Below, piece by piece: positions 46,273-58,100 of a DNA stretch of 64,000 nt. The notes beneath the pieces are model-generated. The model saw only the letters and a program-made list of their open reading frames with translations, was not told the origin of the DNA and made no database searches. Source of the DNA: Bombyx mori (Eukaryota; Arthropoda; Insecta; Lepidoptera; Bombycidae). The stretch's first letter is position 1, and every line of letters starts with the position of its first letter. The stretch is from assembly GCF_030269925.1 (NCBI RefSeq), contig NC_085121.1, forward strand, positions 15,641,501 to 15,705,500. Reading direction: 5' to 3'. The translations under genes were made by a program, and so were the position numbers.

Positions 46273-47459
46273 CTTATGAGCAAGAAATGGTTGTATGTGC
46301 GAATGGCCTATTTTGGGTATGGAAATCGGTTGTTTTCTTAACACAAACATTTGATTGTAAATTACATACTATCATAGAATATATGGCTATGTGTACATTG
46401 GTTTTCCATATGCAAATTTGTTTTATTGTTTTGCGAAGACATACAAGCTTATGGTCCACTAGATACATATGTACATGTAGGTACATATATTTATACTTTT
46501 TAATTAGATATATACTCGTGCCTTCGCTTATCATCCTCAAAGTTAGGGGCCCAGCTAATCCGCTTTCTAACTCTAAGTACTCTTTCCAAATCTCTTCTGA
46601 AGAAAAATATGTCAAGACAGATAGTATCGGGACCATGAAATGTGATGATTAGCGCAGACGTAGTTCATTCCAGTGGCAGGAGTGAAACGGTAAGAAAGGT
46701 GATAGGCACGTAAAGCTTTTAAAATAACTGTCTCATAGGTATCGACAGGGTCGTGATTAATCAAAATAAGATTATGAATTTAATTCCTTTTAATTTTTAT
46801 TTTAAGTACGCATGCCTTAAGGACTGAGATTTTGTGAAGTAGGTACGTATGTGTATGTATCGATCTGTTATATGGACATCCAAGATTATCTTGGTAGGTA
46901 ATCGAGTTAAGGTAACATGGAGTCGATCGCCTGTTTCTTCATTTTTGAATGCTAAAAGATATATTTAAAATTAATTTTACTGTTTAGTCTTATTATAAAA
47001 CTTTCGTGGTGACGGTCTTATATTATATAAACGTCGAGAATAAAATAGTGAGAACAATAAAAATACAAGACTAAACCGTAAAAGTTGTTTTAAATGATGT
47101 CTGCAGTACAAAAAAATTTTGAAAGATGTTTGGACGGTGTTATAGCCAAACTCAGAACTTGTGTATCCTTTTCTATGTATTATAAATATATTAAAGCTAC
47201 AGAGCTTCAAGCTACTTAGTATGTTGTAAGGTTTTTAATTTTACAAATACATGTTTAGCATATCAATATTTTTAGGTTATATTGAATAAGACGACCTGAA
47301 CATTGTTCAAGTAATACTAAAAGTATTGTACAAATGTTTTTAATAAATGATAATTTTCTAATTATGAATATTGTTTTAATGAAAAACTCGTACGATCATT
47401 ACTTCGAAATGCAAATAAACTTTAGGTAATAGTACGTATACCGATTGCTGATGCTGATT
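46273..47459. other. Intergenic, no gene seen
   Basis: Overlapping open frames on both strands at 46274-46652 are unassigned and probably chance. Confidence 0.4.
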
Positions 47460-47468
47460 TGTGGTGTT

Positions 47469-47660
47469 TTTTTTTTTCCTACCTATGCTGATAGCCTTGA
47501 GAGGCTATTTCAGCTTCGCCCTAACGTTTGTAGGTGAGGTCGCGGGGCTCAACCAGAGAGTTGCTAACACTGACCCTAGCAAGAGCAGTGCTTCGCAGAA
47601 TCTACCATCGGATCGGAAACGCGACCCACTGAGCAGATCCGGCGAGAAACTCAGTGGGCA
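47469..47660 (-). mobile_element. Retroposon family B
   Basis: T-run then body. TGTGGTGTT occurs at 47460-47468 and 47661-47669 as a 9-base target duplication. Confidence 0.72.
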
Positions 47661-47724
47661 TGTGGTGTTACGTGGTTAGTTAAGCTAACCGAAACAATTT
47701 GAATTCTTCTTCTTCTTCCAGTGC

Positions 47725-48115
47725 CTCTTCAATCCTAAAGGTTGGCCGTTAGCTTCCTGTATTGATCTCTATCAGCAGCCAGCCGGAACAGCTGTTCGAC
47801 GGAGGCAATACCGATCCACTCCCGGATATTCCGGAGCCATGACTTCTTTCTTCGCCCAGCACGTCTCTTTCCGTCCACTTTACTCATCATTATCAACTGC
47901 AGCAGCATGTACCTATCGTTCCTGAGCACGTGGCCGAGATATTCTATCTTGCACTTTTTGATAGAAGGCAACATTTTCCGGGACATATTAACGCGCTGAA
48001 GCACGGTTTCGTTCCTGACCCTCTGCGCTCAACTAGTGCGTAACATGCGACGGTAGCACCACATCTCGAATGCCTGTAGGCGTCTTGTAGTGTCCTCTTT
48101 CAGGGTCAAAATCTA
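47725..48115 (-). mobile_element. LINE ORF2 C-terminal fragment
   Basis: Minus strand reads RRLQAFEMWCYRRMLR, a stop, then KKCKIEYLGHVLRNDRY and VEQLFRLAADRDQYRKL, the post-RT region of RTE/CR1-like LINEs. Broken by at least one stop. Confidence 0.65.
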
Positions 48116-48612
48116 AATCTACGGTTCTAAGTCCACTGTCGGGGAGTGGCTACCATATATCGTGGACGTCGGAAATGCCAGGCTACTTACACCGCAGCCT
48201 CTGATTACAAACTTCGATATCCTACAATATAAAATGTGCGTGGAATATTGATTCCCAACTCGGTAAGTGCGGTAAAGCGGGTCTAGGATACTCTGCTGGG
48301 CAAGTTTCGTATTCATTCCCAAATGGGAATCGATCGATTTACCCAGACCCAATTTGTACACCAGCATAGTTGCCGGCTATACCGAAATCACCGAGCCGTG
48401 AAGCAACACATCCACATTTTCATTTCACATCTGGCTCCTAGCACTGATATGGTTTTGCAATACTTGTTTGTCGTTCCATAGAAGATAAAACTGCTCATAG
48501 ATTAGACTCAACGATAAAACGTACAAGCCTTGATTCCACATAGTTACTTTATTAGCTATCTTCGTAATCCGAAATTATATTACATGTCTATAGTATATAG
48601 GGTTTCCACCCT

Positions 48613-49080
48613 TTTTTTTATGATTGAAGGATTACTGGTGGCCCGGAGGCCTTTCCAGTTTCACCAGGACAGGGGGGCGAGCAAAGGCTCAGCCAGGAGG
48701 GGTGGTATTTGCTAACAGCTACCCGAGCGCCTCCGAAGGAGACCTAACAGCTCAAGAGTAGCTGCTTCGCGAATGAATCTACTACCGGATCGGAATCGCG
48801 ACCCGCTGAGAAGATCCGGCGAGAAACTCAGCGAGCTGATTCATGGGTTAGGTTGCACGGCGAACTCTTTGTCGAGTTTGACGAGTACGGTTACCGAGGT
48901 CCCTAAGCCTGCTGCTAGTGTTAGAGATGAAGGCGTCTAATGCAAAGGTTATTGGATCTGATGGATCCGTAAGGACGTGTCTAGGGCGTCGACGGTTACT
49001 GGCTCCTGCGTGATCAGGATTCGGGGAGTAGTCAGCGGCGGCAACGATAAGGCGATTATCACGACGGGTTTCCACCCGTC
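48613..49080 (-). mobile_element. Retroposon family B or related LINE 3' end, long and diverged
   Basis: Begins with a T-run and contains CCGGCGAGAAACTCAGCGAG. The right half (to about 49080) is GC-rich and could be LINE-derived. No target duplication was found. Confidence 0.45.
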
Positions 49081-49216
49081 ACTATTAAAGTATTGAACGT
49101 TATTTCAGGTAATTGGACTCTATGCTTTATGTGAAAAATAAAGTACACGAAAATACTTTAATTGGCATGATTTGGCTTCTTTGGGATTTTGAAAAGATAT
49201 ATTTTTACATATATGA

Positions 49217-49494
49217 AGTCGTCGTGGCCTAAAGGATAAGACGTCCGGTGAATTCGTATCGAGCAATGCAACGGTGTTCGAATCCCGCTGGCGGGTACCA
49301 ATTTTTCTAATGAAATACGTACTTAACAAATGTTCACGATTGACTTCCACGATGAAGGAATAGCACCGTGTAATAAAAATCAAACCCGAAAAATTATAAT
49401 TTGCGTAATTACTGGTGGTAGGACCCGTTGTGAGTCCGCACGGGTAGATAACACTGTCCCGCTTATTTCTGCCGTGAAGCGGAACCCATTACTT
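49217..49494 (+). mobile_element. Bm1-type SINE with head, 3'-truncated
   Basis: tRNA-like head then body, breaking off after GCCGTGAAGCGG. Confidence 0.8.
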
Positions 49495-49581
49495 CGTAGG
49501 GTAGGATAACGATGCCTAGTTATGATGCATTCAACTCAAAACCTAACCACCCTACCAAGTTTCAAATTGCCGTAAATGCAA

Positions 49582-50236
49582 AAACAAACCCACAGACACA
49601 GCCCACTGAATTTCACCGGATCTTGTCAGCGGGTCGCGATTCCGGTCCGGTGGTAGATTCTGTGAAGGAATGCTCTTGCTAGGGCTAGTGTTTTTTTTTT
49701 ACTGCCCTTTTAGGCAGACGAGCACATAGCCCACCTGATGGTAAGTGGTAACCGTCGCCCATGAACTTCAGCAAGGCCAGGGGCAGAGCCAAGCCGCTGC
49801 CTCCCGCTAATACTCTCCACAAGCCACGTTTGAAGAAGGACATGTCCTAGCGCTCGGGAGACGCCGTGGAGGGGAGCTCATTCCGTAGCCGGATGGTACG
49901 TGGCAAAAAATACCTCTGGAAATGCACTGTGGATGACCGCAGTGGCTCCAGGTAGTATGGATGAACTATACTCCGGTGGCGGGCGGTGCGATGGTAAAAA
50001 CGAGATGACGGTATCATTTCGAACAATTCCTCAGAGCACTCCTCATGGAACATACGGTACAAAATACAGAGGGAACCGAAGTCCCTCCGCAGAATCAGAG
50101 TTTCCAAACAATCCCTGAGAATGGAATTAAAGCAGTGTTAGCAAATTCTCTCAGGTTGAGCCCGTGAGCTCACCTACCCGTCTGGGCGTAGCTGGAATAG
50201 CCCCCTAGGGCTACTAGCGAATAGGTAGCGGATAAA
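49582..50236 (+). mobile_element. Retroposon family B, split by a LINE fragment
   Basis: Sequence 49582-49690 resumes at 50134-50236, with AGTGTT on both sides of the insert. Confidence 0.6.
49691..50133 (-). mobile_element. LINE 'family C' 3' end with reverse-transcriptase C-terminus
   Basis: Minus strand encodes LRRDFGSLCILYRMFHEECS and FLPRTIRLRNELPST, the C-terminal region typical of a CR1/jockey-like LINE second ORF. It ends in the tail CATCAGGTGGGC... and poly(A). Inserted into a family B retroposon. Confidence 0.7.
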
Positions 50237-50824
50237 AAATAGACACAAAAATTATAAACACCAGTGCAAACGTACATAGGAGGAGCTCAGTGAGAAACAC
50301 ACGTGCCTACATAGAATTGATAGATTTGAAGATTATAAATAAATAAGTGTTAACGCCTACGAATTTTTAAGGAGCAATGTACAAAATTTTATTTATGTGT
50401 ACCGACACCATTTTTACACACTTCAATTAATGGCCGCGACAAGCTAACTTGTTCGCAACGTATTAAATTAACAAAAACCTGTATAAAGGAAATACAAGCA
50501 CAAAATCGATTGTGGAAGAAACCCAAGCATCCAACAATAAGTAATAACACCCGTTTCTTCCGATAAAGTATCAAAATATATCAGGCGATGTAGGATATTA
50601 TGTAAACAGCCGTACAGATTATTGTAATTTAAAATCCTCTGGCCTCGTTTGAATAGGTTAGGCACTATCATATTAATCGTAATCAAAGTGGTTTCCTTTA
50701 AATCTATCTGCCCTTAATCTATACGCTGCTATAAAAATGTAACAGAAGTGTATTTGTTTATTGAAGATTAATTAATAACAAAAAGTTAAGAGACTAACAG
50801 TTGTAGTTGATGTACTTTTGGCCT

Positions 50825-51523
50825 GTCATTTTCGGCCCATTTGTGCTGCGACGTAGCCGCCATAAATGACCACCTTGTCAACGTCACCCTAAACACGTCA
50901 TTACGGAACCTTCCGATCCATTAACGGTGCTTTTAAGTACCACAAGCACCGGTCACCGTCCTCGGCGAACCCGTCGCTTGCGACGAAGGGCTCCACGAGT
51001 GAATTAACCTGTGGTTTGTTATTAGTATTCTCGGGATATTATGCTCCGAACACATAAAAGTCAAACACACCAATTCAACAATATAATAAAATAATATGTG
51101 TACAATGTTCTATTATAAAGTAAAAAGAGTAAACAAGTCGATAGGCACTACAAGACACAAATTAAAGCTAAAATCGTATAATCTATGACTAAAATTATAA
51201 TACGTTTTACAATCAACTTAAATCGATGCGCGCCAATCTCGCAGTATGACGTCACGGGACACCTGCGCGTTCGGGAACTCCGATCGCATCCGATGACGCC
51301 CGAATGCGACCGAGTGTTGCACGCTACAAACCCATAGACACAGCCTGCTGAGTTTCTCGCCAGATCTACTCAGTGGGTCGCGTTTCCGACCCGTCGGTAG
51401 ATTCTGCGAAGCACTGCTCTTGCTAGGGCCTGTGTTAGCAACACTCCCGATTAGAGCCCTGTGAGCTCACCTACACGTCAAGGAGTAGCTGAAATAGTCT
51501 CTTAGCATAGGTAGGTAAAAAAA
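50825..51523 (+). mobile_element. Retroposon family B, split by 315 bases of unknown sequence
   Basis: 5' part 50825-51012 and 3' part 51328-51523 together match the 52712 copy. The intervening AT-rich then GC-richer segment is unassigned. Confidence 0.5.
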
Positions 51524-51596
51524 ATGTGACGAGCATGCAAAAGCAGTGCCTGTCTCTATAATAATGTTTCCGGGCTTATCTCGAAAACGTCTTTGA

Positions 51597-51740
51597 GTTT
51601 AGTGCAAGTTTTTTAATGTTCTCGTCTCTCATTTGTAATAATGAAATGAAGACCTCAACCAATTTTCAGTTGTCTCGTAATTTAAGCAAGCTGAAATGCG
51701 GTTTTGACTGGGCTAATAAGTTAACTCAAATTTGGATGCT
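51597..51740. mobile_element. Palindromic MITE fragment
   Basis: GTTTAGTGCAAGTTTTTTAA at the left, then about 90 bases of other sequence, then TTAACTCAAATTTGGATGC. No right arm seen. Confidence 0.4.
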
Positions 51741-52129
51741 AATTAATATAATAGCCTTTCCACCCTCAATGTACTTAATAAACAATCTGATTCTTATTCT
51801 AATCGCCAAATCAACCAATGTCTTATTAAAAACAAGAGAAAGGTAGAGAGAATGGTCAATAGTGATGATGTTCCGGCTTTTTGACCAAACAATCCAAATT
51901 CAAGCAGGGCGAAATGGCAGGCACATCTAGTATACTTCGTTTTATCATACTTTTATCATATATCACTGAATATCGACCGTAAATAGGTAGACATATAGAT
52001 AAAAATGTAACTTGTAATAGTGATTTAAAAAAACCACGTTAAGGTTTACGCTCTCTTGTAACGGAATTCGATTAGCTGGTTCAAAAGTGCGGCCCTTGTT
52101 TTTTTTTTCGTAGTGATAAAAACAGCATT

Positions 52130-52159
52130 ATGTCGGTTAAGGTGGCGGAGTCCAAGGAG
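52130..52159 (+). CDS. Gene B exon 1 (candidate, 10 codons)
   Basis: ATG encodes MSVKVAESKE, then donor GTTTGT at phase 0, 1.17 kb before exon 2. The same design as the gene A candidate supports both. Confidence 0.55.
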
Positions 52160-55100
52160 GTTTGTTAATATTTCATAGTATTTCTTTTTTTTTTATGTTC
52201 AAATAATTATTTGTTATTTGTATTATAAAGCAATCCGAGTTTCTCGCGATGAATTTTTTGAACATGAACAAAACTAACCAAAGAACACGCTTTTATTATC
52301 ATCATCATCATCTGAGCCTATAGCTGTCGACTGCTGAATATAATCGTGAATATAATCTCCAATCGATCTCCGCCTGTATCCAACGTGACCCAGCGATTTT
52401 CACTAGGTCGTCGCTCCATCTCGGGGATACCCAGTTGGACTTGTCGTATCTGCAGTAGAACTTACATGCTGCGTGGAATTGACAGTTTCTAGCGATAAGA
52501 TTACCGATCAAGTGTATCTTGAATGTATTTTTAGTGTACTTTTACTGTTTTTCGACTATCATTTACTCAAAACAAAAATAAAACAAACTTTTTTTGTTGC
52601 AATATCTTCGTATAAAGAAGTACTGTAAGTAGTAGTTAGTAGAATTTATTAACTACCATAAAATACGCTAAGCATTATACGTTCCAACGAACGGCTAGCA
52701 CTGGTTGGACGGGACCACTTCGATAAAGCGGCACGACACGAGAACCCTCTCATCGTGGCCGCCGGTAACTACATTCCTGATCCTGCGGAAAGAATGGAAA
52801 GCAGTCGACGTCGCCCAAAACACGTCATTTCGGATCCTCCCGATCCACTAACGGTGCTTTTAGGTACTTCAAGCACCGGTCACCGTTCTCAAGGGTTCGA
52901 CGCGTAAATTAACCCTCAGACACAGCCCACTGAGTTTCTCGCCGGATCTTCTCAGTGGGTCGCGTTTCCGATCCGCTGGTAGATTCTGCGAAGCACGGCT
53001 CTTGCTAGGGTTCGTGTTAGCAACGTCGTCAGGTTTGAGTCCCGTGAGCTCACCTACTAGTTAAGGTTACGCTGGAATAGCCTCTCAAGGCTACCAGCTT
53101 AGGCAGGAAAAAAAAAAAGGTTGGACGTATTGTAAGCTCGTACGTGTAGGTATCACCATCCTGTCTATTTAAACCGCGAAGCAGTCATGCGTTATGGACT
53201 TGAGAATGTTGAAATCGTTATACGATTCACACATAGACATAGTCTCAAGATGGGTGGCGACATTCCCTTAGTGATGTCTGCGTCTACGATTCAATCATTT
53301 AATACAATAAAAACGCACATTTTTAGGAGACAGTAGCCCTCAACAATGGGGAGAAGCCTCAAGAAGACATCCTATGTCGTATCATCACGCATGTTGGAGA
53401 GATGGGTCTTTACCAGAGGGTTCTCTTCGCGATACTGTTATACTTCGGCGCGATCTTCATGTTTGTCTACTCAGTGCAGATGTTCGTGGCAGCTACACCA
53501 CAGGAGCACTGGTGTAGGGTTCCGGAGCTGGGGCACTTAGATCAGGAACTAAGGTAGAGCTTACAAGAATATTCGGCTGGTTGATTAAGCTACCACATAA
53601 ATCATCATGGCGGATCCTTTGGCCAAACCATAATGTGTTGTTCAGTACCACAAAACTTTTTTGATTAGCAATGTCTCGACTAAAAGAAAGTGTCGCATTA
53701 GGTGTCCAAAAGCACTTAGTTACTTAGATTTAAGTACAACTAATTATGCTAAGACATTTACATTACATTTACAGGAATGAACTGAAAATAAAGTTACCTA
53801 TTTAGTTTTATAATTTTTGCATTAAACAGTTAGAAACTACAATTTTATATAGCGTCTATGAAAGATCCAAGCGAGTGGACTACCTTTTTAGTGAGGAAAG
53901 TTAACAGGAAGTTCATATTGATGGGGAGGGGGGGGGATTATATTTTTTAGTAAAGTATATAAGGGATCACACCTATTGTTAAGGATGCAGTTGAAGAATA
54001 TATGATCCACTGTGAAAATTAAATACAAAGATAATAGCATGGGTTATGACTAAAACCATCCACTCACCTGTCAGAATGCCAAGCCAAAATTTATTATAGG
54101 AGGAACCTATCCATCCCTGGCGCAGCGCAAGGTCGCGATTGGGATAGATGTCTAATGTACGACGTCAACTGGACTACTGTGTTGGTGAATCTGACTCCAC
54201 CGGATCCCGGATCGCCGACGAAACCCTGTTATGATGGATGGGAGTTCTTGTTTAACGATATACCCTACGCTACGGTTGTAAGTGAGGTATGGTTAAATAT
54301 TTTTTCCGAAATGTGTATTAGATTGTGAATATTTTGGCATCAGATTAATTCTGCCTATCTTTACTTCTCCTTGAGTCGATAATCCTCAATACTAAGGGTC
54401 GTGGCCTCCTCTAATAACTTTCTCCTGTATTATCCTGCGCCATTCCTGCCTATCTTCCAGCTATAGCTAGATATATATCCAGCTTTTCCAAATTGTCACC
54501 TCTTTACACGGCAACTACTGCATGACCTAGACTGTATTTGACCTAATAGTTAAACAAAGTGCCAATCTTTTGACCTTATTTCAATTATTCCTCAAAATTC
54601 ACTACTCTCTTGTTAACTTGCTATGTTTGAATGAAGTATCTCCTTAACAGAGAGAATGGGTATGTGGAAAAGCAAGCTACGTGCCTATAGCTCAGGCAAT
54701 ATTCTTCTTTGGCTCGCTTATCGGCTGTATCCTGTTCGGTTGGATTGGAGACTTGTACGGAAGAGTTCCTGCTATTGTAGGTATTGGATTTAAGTTTATT
54801 TTTATTTTTATTATTATTACATATTATATCGGCGCAACCCTGCTATTTAGTTAACTAAGATGGTAATAGTTGTTTCCTCAATGTTAAAATTGTTGGATAA
54901 CTGTTTATAAGTCCAACGAAAGACAACAATTGTTTCAAAAACAACAGCATTGAATTGTGTCAGCAACGCTGACGTCATCATTTTAAAAACACCATGGAAC
55001 TAGCCAATAGAACAGATAATCTTATAACGCCACGTGTATTTTTCATGGTTTTTTTTATTACATAGATGGGTGGACGAGTTCACAGCCCACCTGGTGTTAA

Positions 55101-58100
55101 GTGGTTACCGAAGCCCATAGACAACTACAACGTAAATGCTGCCACCCACCTTGAGATATGAGTTTTTAAGATCTCAATATACTTATAGTTACAACGGGCG
55201 CCCCACCCTTCAAACCACCGAAACGCATTATTGTTTCACGGCAGAAATAGGTAGGGTGGTGGTACCAACCCGTGCGGACTCACAAGAGGTCCTACCACCG
55301 GTAAACAAGAGGTCCTAACACCAGTAGTTTCTTTTGTTTGTTTTAAATAGGTTCAAATCTTATCGGATGCGTGGGTGGAGTTGCGAGTTGTTTCACAGTT
55401 GGATTGTGGGACTTCGCATTCTGTCGGTTCCTCGTGGGATTGTCGAATGATTGCTGTTTCATTATGGTGTATATTTTAGGTGAGTAAGCTATTAATTTAC
55501 CTTGTAGGAATCGAAGATTTCCCATCTTTATATGTAACGAATTGCGGTTCCAAATGTAATAGGAATGGGAAAAAAGGCATTTGTTAATAAAATTATAAAA
55601 AAAAACGTGCTGTAGAAGGACCGCCGTATCGTAAAAAAGCAGGCAGCTTAATTTATGATTTCGAAAAAAATAAAAATTATGAAAAGAGTATGGAACTGCA
55701 AAATTTTAAATTACATAAAAAAATCAATTGTGAGTTTAAAAGTGTATGTTTTAATATATTGTGTTGATGAAATTCTATTTACTAGTGGTCCCCTGGTAGT
55801 CTAAATTCGACTTTAACTAACTGAAATGATAAGTTTGTACACTATTATGATTCTATTGTCAAAGACTTACTATACTTCTTTTAATCACAGATTTCGTCAA
55901 TACTAAGTGTACAGTTTAGACAAATATTAATAAAGACAAAACAATGTTTAATCTATTCTCAATTTGACAAACTATAACTGACAGACTGCAATAAGAAAAG
56001 TTTGACAATAAATGAATAAACAAATAGTATGCATACGTGTGTGTATCAAATACATGGCAGTGTGTGTAATGTTTTTTTTTTATTGATTATAGTATTATTT
56101 ATGCATAATTAAAAAAAATATTAGCATTCTGCACTCCTTCTCTATATTCTCTATAAGTGTGGGAAATTTCATACTTCTCCGTCCGCGCAATTTTCGTAAA
56201 AAGGGGTACAAAGTTTATGCTTCACGTATTAATATATTCTATTTATGACTAAATCAGGACATAAGGCTTTTTCGTTACGTGATGATTTTGAACTGTCAAA
56301 CCCTACTACAAGCCGCGTACGCTCGTGTAGAAAGACTATATTGAGGCGACAAATAATTTATTTCAATTCTTCAGTATTAGAATACGTGGGGACGAAACAT
56401 CGTACTTGGGTGTCTAATATGTCCTTTGCAATCTCTGGGTGCGTTGGAGCCACATTGCTGCCAATATTGCCGCTTTGGCTGCTAGATTGGCGGAAGCTGT
56501 TGTTGGTGACATCTCTGCCAATGTTGGCTGCATTGGCCATACCTTGGATAGTTCCAGAGAGTGCCAGGTGAGTTAAAAAGGTAATTGGTAACGACCTATT
56601 CAAAATAGTTTGGTTTCGTATAAGCAGTTTGCTTATCTGTTTGTGATACCAAAAAAAACTTGAAATGAGTAGTACTTCACATATTCTACGGTCTACACTT
56701 TAGGCCTCGCCACGCTTTTTTTTACAATAAAATCATTTTTTCTTACACTATTTGTAATTCAAATTTATTAAAATTTATTTTCTTTTTTTTAGTTGGATTT
56801 TCTGTAAAAGCGTATTTTGTTAATTTTTTTAAACTATTATTTATTTTTCATTTTTTAGTTGAATTTCAACTTTTTCAATTATATTTTTTCCATTTTTTTT
56901 TAATTTTTTTTTTTTTTATTGCCCTTGTAGGCAGACGAGCATACGGCCCACCTGATGGTGAGTGGTCACCGTCGCTCATGGACGTCAGCAATGCCAGGGG
57001 CAGAGCCAAGCCGCTGCCTACCATAAAGTGCTCTCCGCAAGCCTCGTTTGAAGAAGGACATGTCATAGCGCTCGGAAAACACCGTGGAGGGGAGTTCATT
57101 CCAAAGCCGGATGGTACGTGGCAAAAAAGATCTTTGGAAACGCACTGTCGATGAACGCAGCGGTTCCAGATAATATGGATGAACTCTGCTCCGATGGCGG
57201 GACATGCGATGATAAAAAGGAGATGAGGGGACCATCTCGAATAATTCCTCAGAGCATTCACCATGGACCATATGGTATAAAACACAGAGAGAACCGAAGT
57301 CCCTCCGTAGACCCAGAGGTTCCAAGCGATCCGCGAGAGCAGGACTATCGACCATCCGAAGGCATAGGCAAGATTGCCTTAAGCCAATTAAAATATTCAC
57401 ACTATAAATTCGGTAGGCAGTGGCTTGGCTCTGCCCCTGGCATTGCTGAAGTCCATGGGCGACGGTAACCACTCGCCATCAGGTGGGCCGTGTGGTCGTC
57501 TGCCTACAAAGGCAATAAAAAAAATAAAAAAATAAAACTTGAATCAACCCTCGTGGTCGCAGATGGTTATCGGCATCAGGGAAAGTAGACCGCGCCATCA
57601 GCGTGCTCAGGAGATTCGAGAGTGTAAACAAAAGAAGGATACCCGACGATGCGATAGAAGAATTTATTGTAAGTCTATATAATTGTAAGTATTTACTGAT
57701 AGTAGGACCTCTTGTGAGTCCGCGCGGGTAGGTACCACCGTCCTGCCTATTTCTGTCGTGAAGCACTAATGCGTTTCGATTTGAAGGGTAGGGCAGCCGG
57801 TGTAACTATACTGAGATATTATTAGAAATTATATCTTAGGGTGGGTGGCGCATTTACGTTGTAGATGTCTATGGGCTCCAGGAACCATTTAACGCTAGGT
57901 GGGCTGTGATCTCATCCACTTATCTAAGCAATAAAAAAAAGTCTATTATATTGGTCGTATCCACGTATTTTCAAACCAATTTAAAACATCGATATTATTT
58001 TCTCATAGATAGTTTCGAACAACAAGCAAGAAACGGACGAATCTCTAATAGGACTGTTCAAAAGTCCACCGATGAGGTCGAGCATTATGGTTCTGATCTT

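Noticed and set aside
46274..46652. Overlapping frames of about 120 codons on both strands
   Set aside because: No family recognised, composition ordinary, no splice or start support; likely chance.
57118..57468. Plus-strand frame of 116 codons in intron 6 of gene B
   Set aside because: Antisense of the LINE family C coding end.
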